From positions 7,094-19,968 of the forward strand of contig NW_003117954.1 of the NCBI RefSeq assembly GCF_000003605.2: DNA of 12,875 nucleotides. The letters run 5' to 3'. The notes under the pieces are model-generated. The model did no database searches. It saw only the letters and a list, made by a program, of their open reading frames with translations, and had not been told where the DNA came from. Every line of letters starts with the position of its first letter. Positions within the stretch are counted from its first letter, which is position 1. Positions 1 to 8,727 of the stretch are shown piece by piece. This stretch comes from Saccoglossus kowalevskii. Taxonomy: Eukaryota; Hemichordata; Enteropneusta; Harrimaniidae. The translations under genes and the position numbers were made by a program.

Positions 1-835
1 CATACTTTGCAAATTCGAAAGAAAATCACTCGACAATTCTGACTTCCATGTAAATATACTTCAAGTCAAAACAGGAACATTGTCAGGCTCATCCGTACAA
101 GTTAAAGCAGGTGTTGGAAGGGTTACTTTGCAAATCAAAGGGAAGTGGTCCGAAACATCCATGGAACCAATCGTAAGTTTTGTAAAGTACTCAAAAAGAG
201 ACGATTACGCTATAATGTAATCTAATACACTGCTGCCGCAATTCGCAAAACAAGTGAACTCTCCTTCAAATGAACAAAATGAACGTTACACAAATCTACC
301 AAAAAATTGCTATAGTTGTTAACTATTTCATTTTTTGAATTTCTATTCATATTAAAATCCTCAGTTTTAAATAATAATGGAGAGTTTTCGCTTATCTGCT
401 CGACAAAGAAAAATCTGTCAAATCGCCTGTCCTTGAGTTAAAATCATCCCCATGGATGTCACAATTGTCATAATGCACTGCAATTACTTCTAAGTAATTC
501 TCAATTCTGCCAATACCGTTTATTACACCTGGCCTTGCCTATAGATCGTTGGCCCTTTAAGTCACGATCTGGAAAATGGAAAAGATCTTTTGATAAAAAC
601 AAAAACACTACATCTCTTAAGTCATTAAACCCTCTTAACATGTATAGATAATTTAGATGTAACAACAATGGTAATACCACCTACATGTTTACCAGTGCTT
701 TACATTGGTTATCGATAAGGGGTATAACCGACGTAACCAGGTAAAATGATTCATACGCCAACAAAATTAAATTCTAATAGAAAATTTGGAATATTTACAT
801 CGAACTCGTACTTTGAGACCATTGATATTCAATGA
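1..835 (-). mobile_element. Decayed LINE (non-LTR retrotransposon) endonuclease domain, truncated by the window edge
   Basis: Read on the minus strand, this stretch holds the conserved blocks of an APE-type LINE endonuclease in the right order, split over several frames. SLNINGL at 815-835 is the usual N-terminal strand. LPGYVGYTP (718-744) and GKHVGGITIVV (just downstream, same frame but with stops between) match the central part. Then come DDFNSRTGD at 422-448 (metal-binding GDFN block), SVLDYII at 211-231 (T/VDYI block) and SDHFPL at 136-153 (catalytic SDH block). Frameshifts near 410 and between about 270 and 234, a stop at 205-207 and a missing segment around 745-810 (where SETW-type residues are expected) show it is dead. 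Endonuclease nicks target DNA in LINE retrotransposition. Reverse transcriptase would follow to the left, outside the window. The clade cannot be assigned from this domain alone. Confidence 0.85.
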
Positions 836-1049
836 CATAAAAGAAACTCTTTTGTTCACATGAACATATTCGATCCGACCAGTGTTTGGGGCCTGGCCTT
901 CTCCCTACAATTTCACAATCTTGCTTGACATCACCATGTTTGTGCCGAATTCCGTCAATAAAACAATTAATTATCGGTTCGAGGAAATGAGTAAGCATAC
1001 CGTGCTGTCTAGTCGCATCCACCATGATTGGTCTGAACTTGTATTGCAT
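795..1049 (-). other. Open 84-codon frame just upstream of the LINE endonuclease; possible N-terminal part of the element
   Basis: This minus-strand frame overlaps the SLNINGL block in a different frame and extends upstream of it. It contains a basic, Cys- and Trp-containing stretch (RRPGPKHW, then ICSCEQK) that does not match a domain I recognise. It could be the part of the LINE ORF lying before the endonuclease, displaced by one of the frameshifts seen downstream, or a chance open frame. Position and orientation favour the first reading; composition alone does not settle it. Confidence 0.25.
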
Positions 1050-2795
1050 GACAAGTGATGTAATCGTCCTGACAAGTCATAAGCGATCTGTATAGAGTCG
1101 TAATTAAGAATGCTATCTTGCATCATTTGTTTGACAGACAAATCATATTTGATAATTATCTGCTAATGTCTTCCATAAAACGCTTTGAAAGCCTTAACCA
1201 GTATATTTCTCGAATATTTCTCTTTGTTTAACTAGCTTTGCAGCTAGTAAGATATGTTTTACTCGAAAATCGTTCATATGACCTAGATGTTCTACTACAG
1301 TATCTTAACAGTTGTATACACCATAAGCTAGAGCTACAGGAATGTTTGTTATGTGTCATTTCGATGCATTAAGATATGACAATATAAAAATGTCCAGTTA
1401 AATTTAATTATGAAAAAACGGATTTTAAAATATTATAGTTCAAATTAGAAACATTTAAATTTATATTAAAATTTGAGTACTTGAGCTTAAAATATGAGCA
1501 TTTAAATTGAAAATATGAGGTTTATTCGTTAAATAGCATAAACTATTGCGATAGTTTGTACATAGCAGAATGTGTAGAAGTTGTTGGACCTCTCCTGCAG
1601 AGAAGTAGTGACCGAACACTGTTACGTGCATTTATTCAGTGTAGTTATGCAGAGAAGTAGTGACCGAACATTGTTATGTGCATTTATGCAGTGTAGTGAG
1701 TGAAAAACATTTCGAAACTGGAGTTGAAAGTGTCATACCTGGATGGGTTTCACGTCCTTTGGTGATGCGAAGTTTATCCAAGTTTTTTTTCACCTGAGTT
1801 AGCTTCTGGACAATCACATAAGATTGCATGTACAATGTCATGGCTCTCACTGAATATATAAATATGTGTACAAAAGTATATAAATGTGTAATTAAAAATA
1901 AAAATGTGATAGGCAAAGACACTGTGGTCGGCTGAATGTTAGTTTAATCTAGGTTCCGGTTTATGTCATGGGAGCGCGGAAGTGTGTACCCCACAAATAT
2001 ATAAACACATTCCAACAAGACGGGATGAGTGAACTGGAAATACCATTGCGTTTTAAGCATCGATCACTCCTCCTGTTGTGACACTCCAATTTATTAACTC
2101 TGGCTTGATTCAAGAAATGACAATTTATAGTGGCTTATACCTGTGTGCAGGACAGAAAACTACAGTGAATGGCTGAACACTCTAGCAAGATAACCGAGTC
2201 GCCGAAGAACAATATTAAACACATTAGAATAATCCAGGCTGTAGTTTAATGAAAGGTGTGTGAGCCCATTCATAAGGTTCACAATAATACATTCCAGGTC
2301 GCTACTCAATAAAATTCCAAGAATGCAAAATGCTTTTCTAGTAACATTACCATGGATGAATGTGATTACCTGAAGCTAGCCGATGATAAATTGTAGGCGG
2401 TGGAGATGGAATGTTCATGAACCCCAAATGAGCTTCCTTTGCTGCTGATGGAATCAGATGCTTCTAAACTGGATATTTTAAAACCAAATAAAATCTGCCT
2501 CACATAGTACAAAGCAGCAAACAATACGTGTAGGTGACAGGAATCAAAGCAAGTGAGGAATATACTTGAGAATGATGATTTCTAGTTGAGATAATCCAAG
2601 AATAAATCTGGTAGGCAGTGATGGCGTCAGATTTTCCATTTTACGAGTGAGATCAATCATTGACACCAATAATTGCTATTCACTTTCCCTCAATGGAATG
2701 GGGTCGAAACATAGGCTGAACCTTGTTGCTGACTTAACTATTAACTATATGAAAATATGGCCAAGAAAGCATTCATCTCTGACATCTGCGCCAAA
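1050..2795. other. Intergenic stretch with no recognisable gene
   Basis: No reading frame here shows a recognisable domain. The DNA is AT-rich, especially at about 1380-1530, which is dominated by A/T runs and repeated ATTTAAAT-like words. The clearest structure is the 52-bp tandem duplication at 1596-1699. Minus-strand frame 1674-1922 and plus-strand frame 2647-2931 are short, with compositions typical of random AT-rich DNA, and are not called as genes. Some of this sequence may be old transposon debris too diverged to name. Confidence 0.5.
1596..1699. repeat. Tandem duplication of a 52-bp unit
   Basis: Unit 1 is 1596-1647 and unit 2 is 1648-1699. Both begin TGCAGAGAAGTAGTGACCG and end in a CAGTGTAG-containing tail. 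They differ at only a handful of positions, so the duplication is fairly recent compared with the decayed LINE nearby. No flanking gene is evident. Confidence 0.9.
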
Positions 2796-2995
2796 GCAGA
2801 TTTCGATGGAGGCTACATGCAATAAGTTATTACTATGTACCATGGTATGCATTGAATTGATAATGCGCAACTTACAGAGCGTTCAGTATACAATATATCT
2901 CATTATACAGTGTACTGCCTCGTGCATTTAGAGGATAGTTGCCACAACAACAACGATTACAATAATACATACATTCAAACTCGTGTGATTATCAG

Positions 2996-3230
2996 ATGTT
3001 ATCTATTATCGATTTTATCTGTAAGCTGGTGAATGATATTCTTGAAGTCATATGCAGTGGGACAAGAGTGATTCAATGGAGAAGTGGAAACACTGAGAAC
3101 CTGTATAGTTGATACACTTCTTAAGTTCGTACATTGAAAGGTAAGAAGTCCACTTTAAAGTAGTATGATGTACGTCCTGCCATATTAGTCTAACCAAACA
3201 TAAATCAAATACATCATTTGAGGCATGACA
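2996..3230. repeat. Highly conserved core of repeat copy A
   Basis: Compared with 8221-8457, I count nine substitutions and one 2-bp indel over about 235 bp, roughly 96% identity. Identity falls off sharply on both sides. On the minus strand both copies keep an open frame here (with YLSMY and LKKC), but six of the seven substitutions falling in the alignable part of that frame change the amino acid. The open frame is therefore not supported as a constrained protein. Confidence 0.85.
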
Positions 3231-3764
3231 GCAGAATATACAATACATTTTGTCATTAGGTCCTAATTCCTCCACATTTTGAAAGTTTATTATGAATCAA
3301 GACATCCAAAACTACACAATTTCAAGATTCAGAGTAGCTATATCGAAACAATACACGGTCAAACAAAATTGACCTCGAAATTCTTGCCATACATTTTTTG
3401 TAATACGCATAAGCATAAGGATTGCATAATGGTTTCAAAACTTCAGGTTCTTAATAATATTAAAGTAGGACAAACGCCTGCCTATATTTATTCATAAACA
3501 TTATGGAGAAACAACAACACTGATGAAGACTCAGTTATGAAAGTAGTTTACTTTTCATTCTTTACAAAGTTCTGCGATCAGTTGCCAAGCAGCATTTTAG
3601 TTACAAAGGCAGTGTGAGCAACATTGTCCTAAATACCAACTTTTCCTGAGCACCTGCAAATTCTTATCCAATGCAGACCGATTATACCTCACAAAAACTC
3701 GTCAAACTAGTTGTGATGAGGAGGATCAGGACAGGAACAGGACCCCCACACAACCCAACTACAG

Positions 3765-4074
3765 CTCACACATGTAGAGTCAACAGTCACCTTTCTTTAA
3801 AGACTTTTTTATGAGAACCTAAGTAAAGCATCAGTTGCTAGGTATGTTGGCAGATGGTGTAAAACGACTACGTGCCATTGGTGAAGCCCATATCACATTG
3901 GCCAGAAATTATCTTGACCTTAAAGGGCGGTGGTCTTCACGTATGTGCAACATTTGTGTTGAAATTCGTGTTTTTTTTCTGCAATCCAATTCGCTGAGTT
4001 TTGACATCAGTCCCACCTGCACTAATTACCGGCAGAGATTCCTTGATACCTCCCAATCACAAAATAATTATCTA
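3765..4074. other. Copy-A-specific segment of about 310 bp
   Basis: The matching place in copy B is only about 28 bp long (9840-9867), so this is either an insertion in A or a deletion in B. It contains an 8-bp T run near 3970 and the left arm of an imperfect inverted repeat whose right arm lies in the shared part of the repeat. A plus-strand open frame (3835-4122) runs through it without any domain I recognise. Confidence 0.65.
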
Positions 4075-4142
4075 AACAGTCAAAGTCGTTATCTTTGTTT
4101 ATATATAGTGCATGTTGCATGACGACCACCATCCTTTAAACT
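3916..4142. repeat. Imperfect inverted repeat spanning the copy-A-specific segment
   Basis: The left arm at about 3916-3952 (CCTTAAAGGGCGGTGGTC, then TGCAACA) is the imperfect reverse complement of the right arm at about 4114-4142 (TGTTGCA, then GACCACC and CCTTTAA), with a gap of about six bases. Copy B keeps only the right arm (9904-9934). Such arms are typical of foldback or MITE-like elements, but neither target-site duplications nor exact ends could be fixed. Confidence 0.6.
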
Positions 4143-4340
4143 TGATGCATTTATTTAAGAACTAGATGTTAATGTTTTAGGTCACCATTCAGGACAATGA
4201 TATTGCTGTTCAGCCTTTTTTACAGTTTAAACCATTTTCACTGTCATCATTATTTTATTGTAACTCAACCTCATATATCCAGTGGATGTGATTACAGTGA
4301 TGCGTTGATAGTTGTGTTTTATCCAGTTGATTGTGTCGTG

Positions 4341-4367
4341 TCACCTTCACCTTCACCTTCACCTTCA
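4341..4367. repeat. (TCACCT)n microsatellite
   Basis: A hexamer TCACCT is repeated four times and is followed by a partial unit. It lies just upstream of the CpG-rich promoter region. It is a simple repeat with no sign of function. Confidence 0.9.
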
Positions 4368-4557
4368 GGCGAACAGCACGGACTGTTACAAGTTCAAGTA
4401 TACCTAGCTCTTCTATTAATAATGTCAGGCGTATGAGTCAGCCAGAGACAGAAGGCGAGTTCTTTATTCGTGTCCTTCCATGGTAAATGTGTCTGGTAAA
4501 TTTTAGACTCGCTTTGTAGGCTATACTTATAATTGTCATCAAGGACAAATAGACCAT

Positions 4558-4905
4558 TTTCCGTTCACTGCGAGAATCGCGCGTTATGCGTGAAATCGAA
4601 CGTAAAAACAGGACAAACAAAGGTCATAGCGTCGTAGTCGCGTCAAACATCGCGTGGGATTCGACAAACGCGAAAGTATTTCGGGGACATTTCCATGCTT
4701 AATAATGTGCTGTCCACATTTGATGATAGGCAATTTCGATTAAGTAAGGGTATTCGAAAGCAATATTCCTCTGTCGAAGATCGGCCGGTCAATGTAAGCT
4801 ACGAAATAAAGAAATTCTAGTTCAAAATCAAATCGTTCGATTTTTGCGGCAGACGTTCGACGCGCGTCTTTCATGCATCTCGCGAGATCTCGCAATTATA
4901 CGGAA
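4558..4905. promoter_or_regulatory. CpG-rich island upstream of the sulfotransferase-like gene
   Basis: By direct count this interval has about 35 CpG dinucleotides in roughly 345 bp, while comparable lengths elsewhere (for example 10000-10400) have about five. Clusters include ATCGCGCG near 4576 and ACGCGCG near 4860. It ends about 100 bp before the TATA-like box. CpG retention implies an unmethylated germline promoter region. As it starts about 450 bp upstream of the proposed start site, it could also drive transcription to the left, but no gene is recognised there. Confidence 0.7.
4877..4888. promoter_or_regulatory. TCTCGCGAGA palindromic promoter motif
   Basis: TCTCGCGAGA at 4878-4887 is embedded in a 12-bp perfect palindrome. 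This word is a known core-promoter-proximal element of many animal, often TATA-less, CpG-island promoters. It sits about 110 bp upstream of the TATA-like box. Its use here is inferred from sequence and position only. Confidence 0.6.
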
Positions 4906-4988
4906 AATCACCTATTCATGAGTGTCATATCAATCGCTGTGCCAGGTCCAATAGTTCAACGTTCACGTTAGCATTATCAGCTGACCCC

Positions 4989-4996
4989 TATATAAT
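4989..4996 (+). promoter_or_regulatory. TATA-like box of the sulfotransferase-like gene
   Basis: TATATAAT lies about 45 bp upstream of a strong splice donor and about 1 kb upstream of the coding exon. With the usual spacing of about 30 bp, transcription would begin near 5015-5025, leaving a very short non-coding first exon ending at 5037. Start site and exon 1 are inferred; no transcript evidence is available here. Confidence 0.45.
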
Positions 4997-5037
4997 CTTG
5001 ATGGGTAGGCATTGTCGGTGTTTCAAATGGGAACTCG

Positions 5038-5995
5038 GTAAGTCTGAAACATTTCTTGTTTGAAATTCATCTAATCCCTGGCATGATCATGGACATCGGT
5101 GAAATGGCGTAATGTTATCTAAATGACCATAACAATAATTAGTATGCTTTTCCAAACGATATATGTACTGATATATATATATGTCAATAATATCCGTACC
5201 AAATATATATCCATACTAAAGTGGCTGCACTATGCGTTTTACAAGTGAACATCGAGAAAAGGCGTTATTTATGTTCAGCTCACTGCACAAATTATACTGA
5301 AGACAGCAGATTGTTTTTACTTATTTCATATTTTTTTAATTTTATTCACTTTACTCATTAAAAAAACGCACCCTCCGCTCCATTCAGTTACAGCAAGCCA
5401 TGACCTAGCTTCCAGTTATCATGTCGATCTCAGTTTGCTTGAACAATCCAAGGCAAAGATAAACAACACATTGGCTCTGAACACCACAGTTGTTCAATTA
5501 GACTTTAGCTTTCGGGTATCAGCGCCGGGTCTGAGCAACCAGCCAAAGAATTCTAAAATGCACCCAAATTGATTTGGCCTTTAACCAGCATTTAATTTTT
5601 TTATAATGATATCAAATATATAAGATTAATGAAAATGTATGTAATTAGTATATCTTGAAATCACTCAAAACCTTGCATGCAGTTGCTTTGGTTTTAAATT
5701 GCAGCACATGGTGTACAGTGACAGTTATATTGACTGATACTTCAAAATTACAAAAATGCGCTAAACATATATACAAAATGACGTCAAATTAGGCGTGCTT
5801 GTGCATTAATTAATTAACATATATGAACACACATTGTTACTCACCATACTAAACCTAAAATTGGCTTGATCACTGTGAGCACACACTACAAAACTCTACT
5901 CAGCCTAAGATGTCACAGTCAACATACTGCTCGTGTGTATACTTATTTTTTAACCACATATGACATATGAAAATTATTATATTTTCTCTGGACAG
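5038..5995 (+). other. Predicted 5' UTR intron of the sulfotransferase-like gene
   Basis: The donor is CTCG|GTAAGT at 5038-5043. The acceptor ends at 5995 after a pyrimidine-rich tract (TATTTTCTCTGGACAG), seven bases before the coding ATG. The intron is AT-rich, with an (AT)n run at 5171-5182 and several poly-T and poly-A tracts, and holds no recognisable gene. An ATG at 5960, in frame with the CDS, lies within it just before the acceptor. It would be used only in an unspliced or alternatively started transcript and would add 14 residues. Confidence 0.55.
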
Positions 5996-6001
5996 GTAGC
6001 A

Positions 6002-6781
6002 ATGACGTCACATCCCACACGTCGTGTTGCAATATGGACACACCAAAGAACTACATCAACAGCTCTTCTACAATGTTTTGCAGGTCGTGAAAATATTAAA
6101 ACGTTTATGGAACCTTATGCAGTTCCATTCATAGAAGAATGGAAACATTGCTTGGAAGATAATCCAACATATGTCAATAGTCGTTACAAGGAAGTAAAAA
6201 CCATGTTAGAGTCCGACTACCCTGGCAGTACGTTGATTGTGTTTAAAGATATGGCTGATTTTATAGTTGGGAGATACGACAAAATCCCGGAAGGATACAC
6301 CCATACGTTTTTGATTCGTGAACCAACACAAAGTATTTCAAGTTTCTGGAGAGCAACAATAAATACAGGACGAACATCATTTCCACGTAGATACTCATAC
6401 GGTAGCATCAAACCAGTATTAGATTTGTACGATTATTTCGCTAAACAAAACCAACCTTGTATAATTATTGACGCTCACGATCTGTCTCATTTCCCTGAGA
6501 TAGTACTGAAACAGTTCTGTCAAAAGATTGGTGTAACATTCAGCGACGATATGCTGAGATGGAAATCGCAAAACATCGGTGATTGGGATCCATTCTTGAA
6601 ATATCGCAAAGAATGCAATATTTGGTTTGGCAGTGCACTTGAAAGTACCAGTTTCCATCCACTACCTACCAAAGACACTCCGATTGATTTGTCTGTAATA
6701 CCAGAAAAATACATCTCTGCATTAGAGGAATCAAAGCCAATCTATGACGTATTGTTTGCAAAACGCATAAAGCCATTTTAG
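6002..6781 (+). CDS. Cytosolic sulfotransferase-like P-loop protein, 259 aa, single coding exon
   Basis: The protein has the layout of the P-loop sulfotransferase fold, in which a sulfuryl group is moved from PAPS to an acceptor. Residues 9-23 form a beta strand and phosphosulfate-binding loop (WTHQRTTSTALL). In relatives this loop usually reads W-x-x-PR-S-x-ST, so Gln15 stands where Pro is common and Thr17 where Ser is common. EPY (37-39) follows the second strand. FLIREP (103-108) with Ser111, Ser113 and Ser114 fits the 3'-phosphate-binding block. Residues 168-188 (ending in MLRW) and the following GDWDPF match the conserved C-terminal helix region. No signal peptide or membrane segment is seen, so it should be cytosolic rather than Golgi-bound. 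I chose the ATG at 6002 because it directly follows a good acceptor; an in-frame ATG at 5960 lies in the intron. Stand-alone proteins of this type are, I believe, sometimes labelled branched-chain-aminotransferase-like, because plant fusions join the two domains; no aminotransferase domain is present here. The acceptor substrate is unknown. Confidence 0.85.
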   Translation: MTSHPTRRVAIWTHQRTTSTALLQCFAGRENIKTFMEPYAVPFIEEWKHCLEDNPTYVNSRYKEVKTMLESDYPGSTLIVFKDMADFIVGRYDKIPEGYTHTFLIREPTQSISSFWRATINTGRTSFPRRYSYGSIKPVLDLYDYFAKQNQPCIIIDAHDLSHFPEIVLKQFCQKIGVTFSDDMLRWKSQNIGDWDPFLKYRKECNIWFGSALESTSFHPLPTKDTPIDLSVIPEKYISALEESKPIYDVLFAKRIKPF

Positions 6782-7710
6782 CTGAACATGTAGGGCACAC
6801 ATGATTCCGAAAGTAGATAACCGATCGTGAATTTTTCTATGACGATTATTCAATAATGTGCTTATAAGAGTTTAAGCCATATTGTTTATTTACTGATTTA
6901 CTAATTAATATTTTAGTCATTGTATGTTTGTTTGTGTTTTACAACATTATTTCAAGTGTAATATGCATAATAGAGTATTCCATTTTATGGAAAAGCTCAA
7001 TTGGAGTCATATTATTATTCAGAATGTTTTTAGAAAAAATGACTATTGTGTTATATGTATTGTACAAAAACACAACAAATCGCAGTATTTTTTACATAAA
7101 TAAGTGTTAATGGAAGATCACGTTTTAGAATAACACAAATGTCCTCAGTTACTTAACTTTATATGATGGCATTTGTCGTATTCAACGAATTTAGCTGCAA
7201 CGCATCATATTTATTATGGAGTAGAATATTCGGTGGTATTATTTTGTAGTTTCGTAGAGTTGTTCAGAACTCATAGTAGGACACTAGAAGAATAATTTCT
7301 ACTAAGGCTATAGAGTGTTTTGTTCATATTAACTAATTGGCCTGGTGTTCATATTAACTAATTGCCCTTGTGTGGGTTTTTTTTCAAAAGAAAATTCCAT
7401 TAAAAACAAATTATTTTCTAGTTAAGCCGTTTTAAGTAGCGTTACCAATTCCACACACTTGTAATGCACAAACAAACCTGCAATCCAGCAATCCTGTGGC
7501 TTGGAGAACAAACGCTACAAACATTACGTACTGCATCCAGTGTTTGGAATGATGACATAAGGTAGGCAACACAGTGCTTTTCTCTATAACAAAGTCGCTG
7601 ACCTTATTTTATCATCATCATCATGTGTGAAATTACAGGATACATGAATAATCATAAACATTTTGTATCATGGTTTTCGACCAAATGTATATTTTATGTT
7701 CTGATCGAAT
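6782..7710 (+). other. 3' UTR and downstream AT-rich spacer of the sulfotransferase-like gene
   Basis: No classic AATAAA is seen soon after the stop codon. Candidate variant signals are AATAAT near 6852 and ATTAAA at 7399-7404, so the transcript end is uncertain. The short plus-strand frame 6928-7110 is rich in Ile, Phe and Tyr, as expected from AT-rich non-coding DNA, and is not called as a gene. Copy B of the flanking repeat begins at about 7711. Confidence 0.4.
7321..7364. repeat. Short tandem duplication, 25-bp period
   Basis: TGTTCATATTAACTAATTG occurs at 7321-7339 and again at 7346-7364 without a mismatch, separated by six bases. It is a local replication-slippage type repeat downstream of the gene. 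Confidence 0.9.
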
Positions 7711-7905
7711 GCAGGTTTCGAAGGAGGTTGCAAGTCTTTTTAATGTACCATGGTACGCATTGAATTGATCATGAGCAACTGACAGAGTGTACAGTATACA
7801 AAATATTTGTGTTTCTGTAGATTATTTTATTCTTTATTATATAATGTACTCGAAGATAATGGTCACAACAGTTTACATTCATACATACATTCTAACTCGT
7901 GTGAA

Positions 7906-8220
7906 TATATGCTCAACGGCAAAGTTATAAGTTTACCAATATATACAATTCTTCATGTGATCTATTTATTTGTTATCATCAAAAATCCTTTGAACAATAT
8001 TCACATATAAATGGACAAGGTGGTGTTGTGTCAACTTTTACATATGTATAGAAAATATGAAGTTACTGAACGTCGGTCTTGTTTATTGTGCATATACACA
8101 TGATTTGGCTTAACTAAAGGCAGATTGGCTTGGACCCTGGTTGCACTAGAAGTAGACTCGAGTATCCAGAGTTTTCTTATTCTGGCCAATTGTGTCATAA
8201 TCACAACCAACAGATAACAT
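7906..8220. other. Copy-B-specific segment of about 315 bp ending in a palindrome
   Basis: Homology with copy A stops after CTCGTGTGAAT near 7905 and resumes at ATGTTATCT at 8221; copy A has only a few bases between these points. The right junction lies inside a perfect 18-bp palindrome (8212-8229). No domain is recognised. It is either an insertion in B or a deletion in A. Confidence 0.6.
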
Positions 8221-8229
8221 ATGTTATCT
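8212..8229. repeat. 18-bp perfect palindrome at an indel junction
   Basis: AGATAACATATGTTATCT equals its own reverse complement. Its right half is shared with copy A while its left half belongs to the B-specific segment, so the palindrome exists only in B. Confidence 0.9.
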
Positions 8230-8457
8230 ATTATCAATTTTATCTGTAAGCTGGTGAATGATATTCTTGAAGTCATATGCAGTGGGACAAGAGTGATTCA
8301 ATGGAGAAGTGGGAACACTGAGAACCTGTATATAGTTCATACACTTCTTTAGTTTGTACATTGAAAGGTAAGAAGCCCACTTTAAAGTAGTATGTTGTAC
8401 GTCCTGACATATTAGTCTAACCAAACATAAATCAAATACATCCTTTGAGGCATGACA
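8221..8457. repeat. Highly conserved core of repeat copy B
   Basis: This is the partner of 2996-3230, differing by nine substitutions and one 2-bp indel. The minus-strand open frame is kept through the core, but the substitutions mostly alter amino acids, so it is not called as a gene. Confidence 0.85.
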
Positions 8458-8727
8458 CCATAACCTACAATAAATGTTGCCATTAAGTCCTCATTAGGTT
8501 CTCTACATTTTTCATTGAAAATTCAACATGGATCAAGACATCCAATACTACACAGGGTTTTATGGAAAAAAGTGATGCACCTCGAATTGACACTGGGTCA
8601 AATTGTTGCCCGTCACTTCTCGTAATACTATTATCAAGGCTTCTACATTCATTTTGAAAGCATTATGAATTCATTATGGTTTCAAAACATCAGGTTTTTG
8701 GACTAATATTAAAGTAGAACAAGCCAT

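Larger units (their letters stand above)
2796..4217 (+). repeat. Dispersed/segmental repeat, copy A (direct partner at 7711-10007)
   Basis: Copy A aligns by eye with copy B as an ordered series of blocks: GTACCATGG plus flank near 2840 with 7744; 2996-3230 with 8221-8457; the region around 3440-3470 with 8680-8720; 3500-3640 with 9560-9680; 3650-3760 with 9720-9840; and 4075-4217 with 9868-10007. One perfect block of 32 bp lies at 4075-4106 and 9868-9899. Identity is uneven, about 96% in the 2996-3230 core but clearly lower elsewhere. Copy A has about 310 bp (3765-4074) absent from B and lacks two segments present in B. No transposase or reverse transcriptase was seen. It may be a non-autonomous element or a local segmental duplication. 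Confidence 0.85.

Noticed and set aside
973-982. GGTTCGAGG, resembling a tRNA/SINE B box
   Set aside because: No A box at suitable spacing and no cloverleaf could be drawn.
3048-3275. Minus-strand open frame kept in both repeat copies (also 8224-8424)
   Set aside because: Of the seven substitutions between copies in the alignable frame, six are nonsynonymous, a 2-bp indel shifts the frame, and no domain is recognised. This fits neutral decay rather than a maintained protein.
3470-3495. CTATATTTATTCA near 3482 resembles a word near 12613
   Set aside because: The match is short and AT-rich and the flanks do not align, so there is no support for a third repeat copy.
3835-4122. Plus-strand 95-codon frame in copy A
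   Set aside because: It crosses the boundary between A-specific and shared sequence and passes through the foldback arms. Copy B has no counterpart, and no domain is recognised.
4438-4620. Minus-strand 60-codon frame in the CpG-rich region
   Set aside because: It is short and basic, without a domain, and is explained by the local base composition of a promoter island.
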